Positions 8,599-19,000 of a stretch of DNA of 64,000 nucleotides are shown here, one piece after another. Origin of the DNA: CAVTJX01 sp963735175 (lineage in GTDB: Bacteria > Electryoneota > RPQS01); the NCBI GenBank assembly GCA_963735175.1, contig CAVTJX010000003.1, positions 1-64,000 on the forward strand, read 5' to 3'. A program made the position numbers and the translations under genes. Every line of letters starts with the position of its first letter. Positions within the stretch are counted from its first letter, which is position 1. The notes beneath the pieces are model-generated. The model made no database searches and was not told the origin of the DNA. It saw nothing but the letters and a program-made list of their open reading frames with translations.

Positions 8599-10287
8599 TC
8601 AAAGCGCGGGGAAGTGCAGTGTGAGCGTGGTGCCGATGCCCCACTCGGTGTTGAGTTCGAGCCGGGCGCCGTGGATCTCGGCCACGTTCTGCAGAATGCA
8701 CATGCCGAGGCCGGTGCCGCCGGAGCCTTCACGGGTCGTAAAATAGGGCTCGAAGACATGCGGCAGGATTTCGGGAGCGATGCCGCCGCCGGTGTCTTCG
8801 ACGCAGACGTCAATGCCGGCCCCCGCGCGCCGCACCGACAATCGCAGTGTTCCGCTTCCGCGTTCCCGCAGAGCGTGGCAGGAATTCAGAATCATGTTGA
8901 TGATCGCGCTCTCGAGACCGTGAGCGTCACCCAGCACCGTGGGCAATCCCTCTTCGACCTCGAGCGCGAGCCGGTAGTTGGCGGCTGTGTCGGTCGCAGA
9001 AAAGCCCCGCAGGGTGCCGGTGGTCGATTCCATCAGCTCCACCGTCGAACGCACGAGCCTTCCAAGATCCACCGGTTCGAACGCGGGCCGCGCGGGTTTG
9101 GAGAGGTGGCGCAGATTGCGGACGATCTTCTCGATCCGTTCGGAAAGCGCGTTGATGGTGGCGAGATCCTTGTCAATGCCGCCTTCGAGCGAAATGCCGG
9201 CGCGTTTCAGGCGCAGCTCCAGCAGCTCCACGCGGCCCTTGACCGGTTGCAGGCTGTTGTTGATTTCGTGGGCGATGCCGCCGGCGAGCTGATTGATCGT
9301 GGACTGCTTTTCCGATTCGATCAATTTGCGTTCGAGCTGCTTCTGCGCGGTGATGTCCTCGAGGATGATGCCGACACGCTCGCGGGCGTCGCGGCCGCGA
9401 GGCAACCGGAAAAATGAGTAGGCCAGAGTGTGCTGGCCCGACCGGAGCGTGCCGCGCCGCGTCAAGCCGTGCTCGGCGAAATCCGCGAGGTCCGAGAGCA
9501 GGCGCATCAGCGTGTCGCTGTCGCAGAACGGGCTTTCGGCTAATGACGAGCCATGTACGAAAGCCGTGTCGCCCATCAGCCATGCGGTCTGGGGCGAGGC
9601 GTATTCGATGCGCAGCGCCGGATCAAGAATGACGATTCCGTGAGGCTGGCTGTTCAAGATGGTCGTCAGGTATTCCTGCAGATCACGGTATTGGGCGCTG
9701 GCTTCCTGCTCGGCCTCGATCAGCCGCGCGTTTTCCAGAGCGACGGCGGCGAGCTGGACAAAAGTCTCGAAGAGGACGAGGCTGGTTTCGTCGAAGATAC
9801 CGGCGAGCCGCGAAGTGTCGACGTAGGCCGCGCCGAGCAGTTTGCCCTTGGAGATCAGCGGCGCGCCCATGATCGAGCGCACCTGCATCTTGGCGATGGA
9901 CTGCTGCTGCGTGAGGTCGGAGGCGCCCACAACGTCGTTGATGAGCAATGGGCGCCGGCCATCGAGGACCCGGCGGATAATCGTGTGGCTGGCGGCCTGT
10001 TCGGCGTTGGCAATTTCGCCGCGTTCCATGTTGCGGGCCACGCGAAAATCCCACTGCCCCGTTTCGGAAACGAGCATGAGGAAGCCGCGCTCGGCTCCGG
10101 TCAGTTCGATCACCGCGTCCATGGCGCGTTCGAGAATGGTTGACGTCGAGAGGTCGCGGTTGAGGTCTTCCACCAGCGAAGCCAGCTTCTGGAGGCCAAC
10201 TTCCACGCCGCGGGCGTCGGTGGCCGCGGATTCCGCTTCCACTCCCGACGTCAGTTCATCCAGATCATCGAAGAAGTCATCCGGCAC
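8599..10287 (-). CDS. GAF-PAS sensor histidine kinase (562 aa)
   Basis: A soluble sensor kinase. It begins with GTG 10287, 11 bases after the upstream kinase gene ends, which suggests co-transcription and coupled translation. The order is a short acidic N-terminus, a GAF domain (about residues 45-195, with ERGFLMLV and IMGAPLISKGKLLGAAYVD), a PAS-like domain (about 205-320, ending VGIILEDITAQKQLERKL), a HisKA helix with the phosphorylated His in GGIAHEINNSLQP (about 340), then the HATPase with N box INMILNSCHAL, G1 box DTGGGI, F box FEPYFTT and G2 box GGTGLGM. No transmembrane segment is present, so the GAF or PAS domain senses an intracellular signal or responds to the neighbouring Ser/Thr kinase. 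No receiver domain is attached; the partner response regulator is not obvious nearby apart from the NtrC-like protein at 42783-44243. Confidence 0.9.
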   Translation of the reverse strand: MPDDFFDDLDELTSGVEAESAATDARGVEVGLQKLASLVEDLNRDLSTSTILERAMDAVIELTGAERGFLMLVSETGQWDFRVARNMERGEIANAEQAASHTIIRRVLDGRRPLLINDVVGASDLTQQQSIAKMQVRSIMGAPLISKGKLLGAAYVDTSRLAGIFDETSLVLFETFVQLAAVALENARLIEAEQEASAQYRDLQEYLTTILNSQPHGIVILDPALRIEYASPQTAWLMGDTAFVHGSSLAESPFCDSDTLMRLLSDLADFAEHGLTRRGTLRSGQHTLAYSFFRLPRGRDARERVGIILEDITAQKQLERKLIESEKQSTINQLAGGIAHEINNSLQPVKGRVELLELRLKRAGISLEGGIDKDLATINALSERIEKIVRNLRHLSKPARPAFEPVDLGRLVRSTVELMESTTGTLRGFSATDTAANYRLALEVEEGLPTVLGDAHGLESAIINMILNSCHALRERGSGTLRLSVRRAGAGIDVCVEDTGGGIAPEILPHVFEPYFTTREGSGGTGLGMCILQNVAEIHGARLELNTEWGIGTTLTLHFPAL

Positions 10288-10297
10288 GGGTCGCTCG

Positions 10298-13200
10298 TTA
10301 CGTTTCCTTGAGACGATTGCGCACGCCCAACGCTTCCGACTTGAATTGACGGATGGGCGGCGAGTTCAAATACGGAGTGCGACTGGTTTCCGGCAAGCGC
10401 GTGGCAATGGCCTTCAAAACGGCCACGCCCCGGCCATATTCGTCCAGAGCCTTACGGAGGGCTCCTTCTGCCGCCAGACGACGCGCGGATGCCCAATGGA
10501 AACGCCAAAGAAAGTCCGGATAAACAGACAATTGGCGCAGCACACGGGGCCGTTCCCGGGCGTCCAGTTCTTCTGCTGCAAAAAGAAGACCATAGACCAG
10601 TGTGCGGGCCGCTGTAAAGGGATCCCATTTGATGTCGGCCACTTTCCGTGCCTGGGTCAGTGCCGTGTGGACGCCATCCGCATCCTGTCGCTCGGCGGCT
10701 ACGGCGCATTCAGTCAGGTGCAGATGCAAGAGGGCTAACGGGTCCATTTCTTCGGAGAGCCGTTCGCGAGCGCGGACCAGAGCCGCCTGCGCATCGTCAT
10801 GACGACCGCGGCGCGCATAGAGCATCGCCAGCCCTTCCCACGCCTGACCTTCGCCTTTTTTCACTTCCACATGCTGGGCTGCGCTGCGGGCCTCGGTGAG
10901 GACGGTTTCGGCCTGCTCGAGTTGATCGAGCGACAAGAGCAGCTTACCCATATAGACCAGCGGTTCCACTTCGCTTTCGCGATCATCCAGCGTCGCGGCG
11001 AGGGTCGAGGCTTCCTGCAAATAGGCCTGAGCGCGCGAGAAATCGGCGCGAAAATACGCCAGCTCGCCGAGATTCGAAAGCGTCTGCACCTGCTCGCGCG
11101 GGTTGCGCATGCGGCGGAAGAGCGCGAGCGCCTTCAGGTAGTATTCCTCAGCTTCGGAAAGCTGTCCGGTCTCGAGCGCGTCAATGCCGAGATTGTTGTA
11201 GATCCCCGCGAGGCGATGGACGTCATTGATCTCGTGGGCGATGGCGGCGCACTGTTGCCAGAGCGCGCGAGCCCGCAGCCGGTCGCCCGACTGCGCCGCT
11301 AAAACGCCGAGGTTGTTGTACATGTTGGCGATGCCCTTGCGGTCATGAATCGCCTGATAAACCTCAAGGCAGCGATTCCAGAAGAGCACGGCGGCGTCTA
11401 CATCGCCGCGATAGAAAGCCGAGGTCGCGACGGTATTCAACAGCAGTGCATGACCGGGATCGGCGGCTCCGGGCGGAATGCGGACGAGGCCGTCTTCGGC
11501 GAGGCGGCGCGCCTTATCGGCTTCACCGCGTTTGAAGGCAATCCAGGCCAGCGTGCCGTAGACCAGCCCGGCGCGGCTGTCATTGCCCGGCGGCAGTATC
11601 GCAAGGCAGCGTTCGAGAATCGCTTCGGCGTGTTCCGTGTGGCCAAGTTTTTCCTCGAGCATGGCGTAACGTGAGAGCGGCTCGAGCGTCTCTTCCGTCG
11701 CGGCGACTTCACCCGCTTCAAGCAACCGGCCCAGGAGATCCGAAGCTTCGCGGATATTGCCTTCGATGTACTCGACCGTGACAAGGGCATGGATCATCAC
11801 GGCCCGGATGCCGGGAGTCGGGTCGTTCACCAGGCACGATTCGAGGAGCCGTCGTACCCAGCGCAGGTCGCCATCGTCGAGGACTTCGCGCAACGTTTGA
11901 GCGGCCTCGGCGGCGGGGGTTTCCCAGCAGCCGGCCGAGAAGTCGTGAAATAATAGTTCGCGGCGCCGGCGCGGATGGCCGCGGAATTCCGGGGCGCTCC
12001 AGACACGGTGAAGATCCCGGTGCAGGGAACGCAGCGCGTCGGCATCGAGGGTCTTGTCCAGGCAGGTGGCGACGGCGGGGAAATGCAGCGTGCAACCCTC
12101 GTCGGTCTCACTGATCCAGTTGAGATCTAAAAGGGTGTACAATGCTGAGTCGACGTGCTCGCCGGTCGCTGGGTCGTCGTTTACAAGTTGACCGAGCAGG
12201 GCGCGGGGCAGGGCTGTTCCCGAGCACGCGAGCGCATGGACAATGTCCCGCGCCGACTGGGGGAGCGTCTGCAATGTCCGTTGAATGTGCTCCACAACGA
12301 CCGGATGCGGCGGGACGTCCCATTGTCCGGGCAGCAGTTCCCAGCCGGAAATGCCGATCCGCAAATGTTCGCCGGCGACGAGACGGTCGAGAGTGTCTTG
12401 AATGGCGACCGCAAATCCGAGGGTGGCGCCAAACAGCTGCTCGGCAAAGATCGGCGCGAAAGAACTTTCCGGAAAAGTCGCGTCGAGAAAGCGATGCACA
12501 CCCGAAAGGTCCAGCGGCCGCAGTTCCAATGTTACACTGGCGGCGAGCGCGGCGGAAACGTCGGGATCGAGCTGGGCCGCACCCAGAATGCACCACGCAC
12601 CGGCGGCCTTCGCGTCGTGGATGGTGGTGGCAAGCTCAGCAGCAGGAAATGCGGCAGCGTCGAGGACGATCAGGACGCGGGCATGGGGATCGGCTGCGGC
12701 GTTGTCACCGGCCCCGGCGAGAACTCGCGCGGAGATTCCTTCAACCCGCAAGTCGGAAACAAAATCGCGCAGGAGGCGGTGGCGGCCAAGGCCATGTTCA
12801 CCCCGCACGATTACCGCGGGCGGGCAGGCGCCGGTGCGCAATTCCCCATGCAGACGATTGAGTTCGGTGCGTGCGGCGCGGTTGGAGACGGACGTGGCCG
12901 ACCGGATGTAGGCCGCGCGCGTTTCGGGCGTTTCGTAGGGGAATTCGGTGCCCTCGCGCTCGTTCAGGAACGCGATCACGCGCCGCGCGGAAGTGGGCCG
13001 CTCCTCGGGCTTCAAGCGGATGAGGGCGCTGATGACGTCGGAGAGACCGACGGGCAAATCGGGGCGCACGCGCAGCGGAGGGGGCGCTTCCATCGCGCAA
13101 CGCTGGCGCGTGGCGGCGAGCGAGTCTTCGTGCTCGAAGGGCAACCGTCCCGTGGCAAGGCGATAGAGCAGCATCCCCGCGGCATAGATATCGCTGGCGA

Positions 13201-13763
13201 CCGTAGCGGGCTGTCCGGCGATAATTTCAGGGGCCATGTAATCGATCGTCCCGACCGTATCGTCACTTTGACCACTGCGCGCCGCGAGGCCGAAGTCGAC
13301 GAGCTTGAGCAGCCCGAGACCGCCGGATGCGTCCAATTGTCCGAGAATGTTCTGCGGCTTGATGTCGCGGTGTAACAGACTTCGGCTGTGCAAAAACGCC
13401 AGAGCGCGGCAGAGACTGACGAGGATCACATGGAGCTGCGGCGCACTCCACGTTTCAGAGAGGCGGTCGAGAGGCTGGCCATCGACAAATTCGCATGTAA
13501 AATAGAGTTGCTGCCCCGGCGGTGGGAGCGTTCCAAAGTCGAACACCTCGGGGATATTAGGGTGGACAACGCCGTGAATATGGCGGAATTCGGCCCGAAA
13601 GCCGCTCATGGCGGTCTCGTCTCCGAATTCTTTCATGGTCTTTAAGGCCATGATTTTGTTATCTTCTGTGAGTGTCCTCCACGAGACAAACGTCGCCCAT
13701 ACCACCTGAACCGATGGTGCGGACGATGCGATATCGTGAGGCAAACAGAGCAGAAGCCGACAT
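10298..13763 (-). CDS. Hanks-type Ser/Thr protein kinase with AAA/NACHT-like and TPR regions (one frameshift near the N-terminus)
   Basis: The true start is ATG 13763, giving MSASALFASRYRIVRTIGSGGMGDV, which contains the glycine-rich ATP loop. A one-base insertion near 13668-13678 then moves into the long frame that continues LTEDNKIMALKTM (catalytic Lys), catalytic loop HRDIKPQNIL, DFG motif LVDFGLAAR, activation-segment end GTIDYMAPE and SDIYAAGMLLYRL. After the kinase (about residues 1-275) comes an ATPase-like region with a degenerate P-loop VRGEHGLGRHRLL, then about 450 residues of TPR repeats (for example IANMYNNLGVLAAQSGDRLRAR and LAGIYNNLGIDALETGQL). The total of about 1155 residues fits the large kinase-ATPase-TPR regulators. 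It is followed immediately by a GAF-PAS histidine kinase. In some bacteria the two halves are fused into one giant protein; here they are split. Confidence 0.88.
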
Positions 13764-14028
13764 TCCACCTCGGAAAGCTACCAGTTCGGACACTCGTTAT
13801 ATCGTCCAAACAGACTGTGGGCTTGAGGAATTCGGGGGCCTGTTTTCACTCTCGGCGACGCGTGATCCGCCACGTTCATGGGTAAAGCGCGGCGATTTGA
13901 CCGATTCCCCCCGTTCGTTTCCGCTGCGACTTTGAAAACGCCCGTAAAATCAAGCCTTCCGAAGCGCTGAAAAGGTGGAGATCGCGCCGTCCAAGGCGGT
14001 GTGAATTTTCAGGACCCGCAGAAAGCGC

Positions 14029-14056
14029 TTGATTTTGACTTGAAATAGTATATATA
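14029..14056 (+). promoter_or_regulatory. Possible sigma-70 promoter for the PAS-PAS histidine kinase
   Basis: TTGATT (14029-14034), a 16-base spacer and TATATA (14051-14056), in an AT-rich island within the 480-base gap between divergent kinase genes. It lies about 190 bases before the ATG at 14245. The rest of this gap shows no gene. Confidence 0.35.
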
Positions 14057-14244
14057 TCTTCTTTTAAAGGCATAGTTTGAACATTTCCAAGGCATCGCAG
14101 TTTTAATCCCGGCTTTTCTGTCGCTTGACACTGAATCCGCTTTGCCGAGGGCATTGTGCCTGCCGGGACTATTGCATTCATCCCTCTGCTCTGATTCGCG
14201 GAATCGCTGCCGAAACGGTTCCGCCCGCAGTCGAGGTCTTTTTC

Positions 14245-15948
14245 ATGAGAAAGAGCAAATCCCCCGCGCGCGAAAAACTTTCGAAACAGTGGAATGATGA
14301 GGACGCACTGCTGCACCGGCAGCCGCCGGAAATGCCGTCGGAACCGGCATCGGCCACCGGGGAGATTTCGCGCCTGCTGCATGAATTGAGCGCGCTTCAA
14401 GCCGAACGGGAAGACGCGCGCAATCGCTACAGCGACCTGTTCGAATCAGCGCCGCTGGCCTATTGCACGCTGGACGGTGAGGGACGGATCATGGAAACCA
14501 ACCGCGCCGGCGCAGCGTTGTTCGGTGTTGCCCGCGAGCGGCTGCTGGGATGTCTGCTGCGGGATTTTGTCGCGCCGGAAAGCGCGGAACTCTATCTCGA
14601 GCACCAGCAGGCCGTGCTCACGACGCAGATGCCCCAGCAGGTCACGCTGGCGATGACGCGCGGTGACGGCACACCGTTTTTCGCGCACCTCAGTTGTCTC
14701 TCCCTCCCGCGGCCGGACGACGCGCCCGCCCTGACGCGCACGATGATTGAAGACAGCACGCGCCTGGTGCAGACCGAGCAGGCGCTGCGACAGAGCGAGG
14801 CGCGTTACCGCACGCTCGTGCAGAACATCCCCGATGTGGTCTGGACCCTAGACGAGAAAGGGCGCATCAGTTTCGCCAGTCCGTGCGCGCGGCAGGTGCT
14901 GGGCTTCGCCGATACGGAATTCATCGGGTCACCGCTGGAACCGTGGCTGGAGCGGGTTCATGCGGAAGACCGGGCACGGGTAAAAGACGGTTTGATGGCG
15001 CTGATCGAAAGCGGCGAGCCGCGGATCGCAGAACTCCGTTTTCAGCGGAACGACGGGGAGTGGATCTGGCTGCGCGTCCATGCCGCCTGCACCGATCACC
15101 AGGGCCATTGGCGCGTGGACGGGCTGTTGTCGGACATCACGGAAGAGCGACACGCGCAGGAACGGATCGAGCACTTCAGCGAAGAGCTGGAACGGCAACT
15201 GGCGGACGAGCGGTTGCGGGTGGAGCGCCTCGAGCGGCGGCGCGCGGACATGGAAAAACTCGCCGCCACAGGCCGTCTCGCGGCGGCCGTGGCGCACGAG
15301 ATCAACAATCCGCTGGCCGGAATTCAGAATGCCTTTCAACTCGTCAAGAAAGCCGTGCCGCCTGAACACCCGCATTTCGGATTCCTGGCCCTGATCGACA
15401 AAGAACTGGGACGGGTGACCGAAATCGTGCGCCAGATGTATCTGCTCTATCAACCTTCGGTGCGGCAAAGTCTGGAGTGCGACGCCCCGGTGGCGTTGAA
15501 TGAAGTGCTGTATATTCTGGACAGCACGATCAAGGCCGCCCGGCTGACGGTGGTCACAGAAGTTGAGCCGCGGTTGCCGCGGATTCTCCTCGCCGATGGC
15601 GAATTCAAGCAGGTTGCCTACAATCTGATCCGTAACGCTGTGCAGGCTTCGACCGAAAAGTGCACCCTGGAACTTGGATTGAAACGCCACGGAGATTTCG
15701 TCTGTCTGCGGGTCCACGATCACGGTTCGGGGATCCTCGACGCCACGCTGCCGCATATCTTCGAGCCGTTCTTCACGTCGCACCACGATCCCGAAAACGC
15801 CGGCATGGGACTCGGGCTCTCGGTGACGCGCAGCCTGGTGGAGAACGCGGGCGGGCACATCGACGTGACCACCGAGGTCGGAAAAGGCTCGACCTTTACC
15901 GTGACCCTGCCCGCCGTGCTGACGGCCTCCGGATCGCTGGTGCAATAG
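14245..15948 (+). CDS. PAS-PAS sensor histidine kinase (567 aa)
   Basis: Start chosen at ATG 14245 (MRKSKSPAREK) because GAGG lies 8-9 bases upstream; an in-frame codon at 14125 would add 40 unconserved residues. The order is a coiled N-terminus (EISRLLHELSALQAEREDARNRY), PAS 1 (FESAPLAYCTLDGEGRI), PAS 2 with PAC (LVQNIPDVVWTLDEKGRISFAS... LLSDITEERHAQ), a coiled coil (LERQLADERLRVERLERR), HisKA with the phosphorylated His in AAAVAHEINNPLAG, then HATPase with N box YNLIRNAVQAS, G1 DHGSGI, F box FEPFFTSHH and G2 AGMGLGLS. No membrane segment is seen, so it is a cytoplasmic NtrB-like sensor. It is divergent from the Ser/Thr-kinase operon. The distant NtrC-type regulator (42783-44243) is a possible partner, but this is only inferred. 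Confidence 0.92.
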   Translation: MRKSKSPAREKLSKQWNDEDALLHRQPPEMPSEPASATGEISRLLHELSALQAEREDARNRYSDLFESAPLAYCTLDGEGRIMETNRAGAALFGVARERLLGCLLRDFVAPESAELYLEHQQAVLTTQMPQQVTLAMTRGDGTPFFAHLSCLSLPRPDDAPALTRTMIEDSTRLVQTEQALRQSEARYRTLVQNIPDVVWTLDEKGRISFASPCARQVLGFADTEFIGSPLEPWLERVHAEDRARVKDGLMALIESGEPRIAELRFQRNDGEWIWLRVHAACTDHQGHWRVDGLLSDITEERHAQERIEHFSEELERQLADERLRVERLERRRADMEKLAATGRLAAAVAHEINNPLAGIQNAFQLVKKAVPPEHPHFGFLALIDKELGRVTEIVRQMYLLYQPSVRQSLECDAPVALNEVLYILDSTIKAARLTVVTEVEPRLPRILLADGEFKQVAYNLIRNAVQASTEKCTLELGLKRHGDFVCLRVHDHGSGILDATLPHIFEPFFTSHHDPENAGMGLGLSVTRSLVENAGGHIDVTTEVGKGSTFTVTLPAVLTASGSLVQ

Positions 15949-16002
15949 CGACCGGGCCGGAGAGTTCCGGTTACGGTTATCACAGGGTCGCGAGAATGAG
16001 AA

Positions 16003-16030
16003 AGCCCGGGAAGCGATTCCCGGGCTTGTT
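16003..16030. terminator. Bidirectional hairpin terminator
   Basis: AGCCCGGGA (16003-16011) pairs with TCCCGGGCT (16018-16026), followed by TGTT on the plus strand and by TTTCTC on the minus strand. It lies between the convergent histidine kinase (ends 15948) and the beta-helix gene (ends 16052). Confidence 0.7.
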
Positions 16031-16051
16031 GCGTTCTTGTAACGTGCTGCG

Positions 16052-19000
16052 TCAGTGTTGACGCGGCGTGTATTCGAAGCGCGGCGCGTGGCGCAGGGGC
16101 GCGGGCGGCTCGGAAGATGTGATCACAAAATAATACAGCCGCGGCGTCGCGAGCAGCAGCGCGCCTGTGTGGACAAAGGTCGAGTCGGAGGTGGTTCCGA
16201 CGAGTTCGGCGTTTGAAATGTCGAAATCGCCGTAGGGGCTGGCCAGAATCCGGTAACTGACAGCATTGACGGCGGGATTCCAGCGCAGGATCATGTTGCC
16301 CGTTTCGGGATCGGGAAAGGCCGTCAGGCCGGTGACACGTCCCGGCAGCGGAGCGATACCGTATTCGTCGGCGCCGATATCGGGCGGATTGTTGCGCGAT
16401 TCGCCGTCCACGTCCCAGGCAACCTGCGCAAGGTATGTACCCGCCCCGCTAAGCAGCGTATTGGCGGCGTAAATGTGCAGATCGGTGGGAGTAAGGAATT
16501 GCGGATCGCCGGCGACGCTGTTCAGGTCGCGGCCCGTAAACTGCCAGGCGGCGAGCGAGGGCGCGCTGGTAATCGCGTCGCGCCCCGTGAAAAAGCCCAT
16601 CCCCATGCCGTAAATGCAATTGTGGTCAGACGGCGAAAGGAAGCCGCTCTCGCGCCAGATGCCGATGCAGATCGACGTTGGCTCTTCGATGGAGATGACA
16701 TTGTTCAGCAGCGTCGCCGTCGTCAGCGAGGAGCCGAGGTGGACGCCGACGATCGCCGTGTCCGCCGCGATATTGTTGATCCGGATGCTGTTGTGATAGA
16801 CGTAGCTCGTACCCGAGCCGAGATAGAGGCCATAGGCCCGCCCGCGGTTGACGGTGTAGTCGTAGATGCAGTTGTTATAAAAGTAGGCGACCGTGCCCGC
16901 CCCGGTCCCCGGGCTGCTGTAGATCGCCGTGGTCAGGGGGAAGGTGGAGATGTAGCTGTGGCGCAGGTTGTGGATGCGATTGTTGTAGACATACACCGTG
17001 TCGTTCACCGTCAGACCCGAGACGTAGACGCCGTAAACGCTGATCACGTCGCGGCCCGAAGGTTGAATATCATTGTCGTGGATGCGGGCGCGGGTGACAT
17101 TGTCGAGGTAAACGCCGTAGTTGCCGCCCGTGATGGTGCAGTTGCGGACTTCGAGGTCGCTCGAACGATCGCCGGAGGCGCCGCCTTCCAGCCGTACGCC
17201 GTAATTGACGCCGCTGATATGCGCGTTGTCGATCAGGTTGCCGTCGTTGCCGAGGAAGTGGATCTTGACGCCGCGCGTCGAACCGTTGGCGCTGTCGCGG
17301 CCGACGATTTCAAGGTTGCGGATGCTGTTGCTGTCGGCGCCGTTATCGATCAGCACGCAAACATTGACCGTTCCGCCCGCGTGCACGCCGATGCCGTCGA
17401 AAATAATGTGATCAGCGCCGTTCAAATGCAGCACACTGATGCCGGTGTCGGAAGCGAGGATGGCCGGGTCCGCTTCCGCCGAGCGGAACGTCACGGGATG
17501 CTGGTCGCTCACGCCGGTGATTTCGGGAACGTTAAACGGCGGATATGTGCCCGCGTAACAGTTGAAGACGACCTCGCCGCCCACGCTGCGCAGCATCATG
17601 TCACTGAGCGCCGCGTTGAAGTCGAGGTAGTGCGTCAGGCCGCCGCCCAGGTCATACTGCCCGGCCAGCGGCGTACCCACGATGGTAACGGCGGCGCTGA
17701 CGGTGTCGTTGGTCAGAACGGTGTCGCTGGGGCAGAAAACCTGCACCCGCAGGTTGCCGACGTCATAGCCGAGATTGGGTACGGTCCAGGCAAAGACTAC
17801 CGTGTCGATTTCGGCCATCAGCAAATTGACGTAGACGGTGGTCTGGGTCACGTTGTTATAGAGCAGCGAAACGGGAACGCCGTTACCGGGGGTCGACCCC
17901 ACATTCTGCACGACGGCGCGAATCTGCGCCTGCTGGCTGGCGGTATAGCGGGTGGCGAGGTTGACGAAACCCTGCACGGCGAAGTCGTTCGCATAGGGCG
18001 CGAAGAAATATTCGTCCAGGCCGATGTCGGGCGGCGAGCCGCGCGTCTGGCCGTCGAAGTCGGTGGTGATGCCGACGACGGGTGTACCGGTGGCGTTCAA
18101 CAGCCCGATGGTGGGCAGCACATGCAGGTCGGTGGCGCTCATGTAACCCGGATTCCCCGCCACTGAATGAACGTCGCGGCCCGTGCCCGCCTGCCACTGG
18201 GCGAGCGTGGTATCGGCCGTGATACTGTCCCGTCCCGCAATGAAGGCGCCGCCGGAATCGGGGCCGCAGATGGCGTTGTAATCGCTGATCAGTGACCCCG
18301 CGGAGCGATTCAATCCGCAGCTCGCGGTCGTCGGCTCGGCCACACGAAAGACGTTATTCTTCAGCGTCACCATCGTGCTCGCGGTCGACTCGTAGAAGCC
18401 ATTGATGCCGAGCGTGCCGCCTGTTGAAGCGACGTCGCCGATGTCGACGCTGTTGTAGTAAAATTCGACCGTGCCGCCGCCGGCGCGGATGCCGTTAACC
18501 GAGCCGTTGCTCTGCACCTGAAAATCGTAGATTGCGTTGTTGTACGCGCGCAGCCCGGCGCCGGCGCTGGTGTAAATGCCGTTGGCGCCGGAATATGTAC
18601 GGAAGTTGTGAATCCGGTTATTCTCGCAGATCGAAATGAAGCCCGAAGCGTGCGCGGCGACGTTGATGCCGTAGATTTCCGTGTTCGAGCCCGTGAAACC
18701 CGGCTGGATGTCGCAGCCTGAGATGCGTGTGTTGTTCTGGCGCTCGAGATAGACGCAATACTTGCCTTCCAGGATCTGGCAGCCGACAAGTTCGTTGCCC
18801 ACGTCCGACGTGCCGCTGATGCCCACCGCGCGGAAGGCGTAGTGGCCGCCGCGCAGCACGCAGTTCTCGATACGGTTGTAATCGTTGCCGCCGCCGTTGA
18901 TGTAGACGGTGTTGGTGGAGGTCGTGGAGACGCCCGCGCCGGTAAGGGTGGCGTTCCGGATCGTGTTGCGATCGGCGTTCCCGGTGAACTCCACGGCCCG

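Noticed and set aside
16475..18166. Long plus-strand ORF of 563 codons opposite the beta-helix gene
   Set aside because: It mirrors the minus-strand protein and has Val/Ala/Asp-rich shadow composition without motifs.
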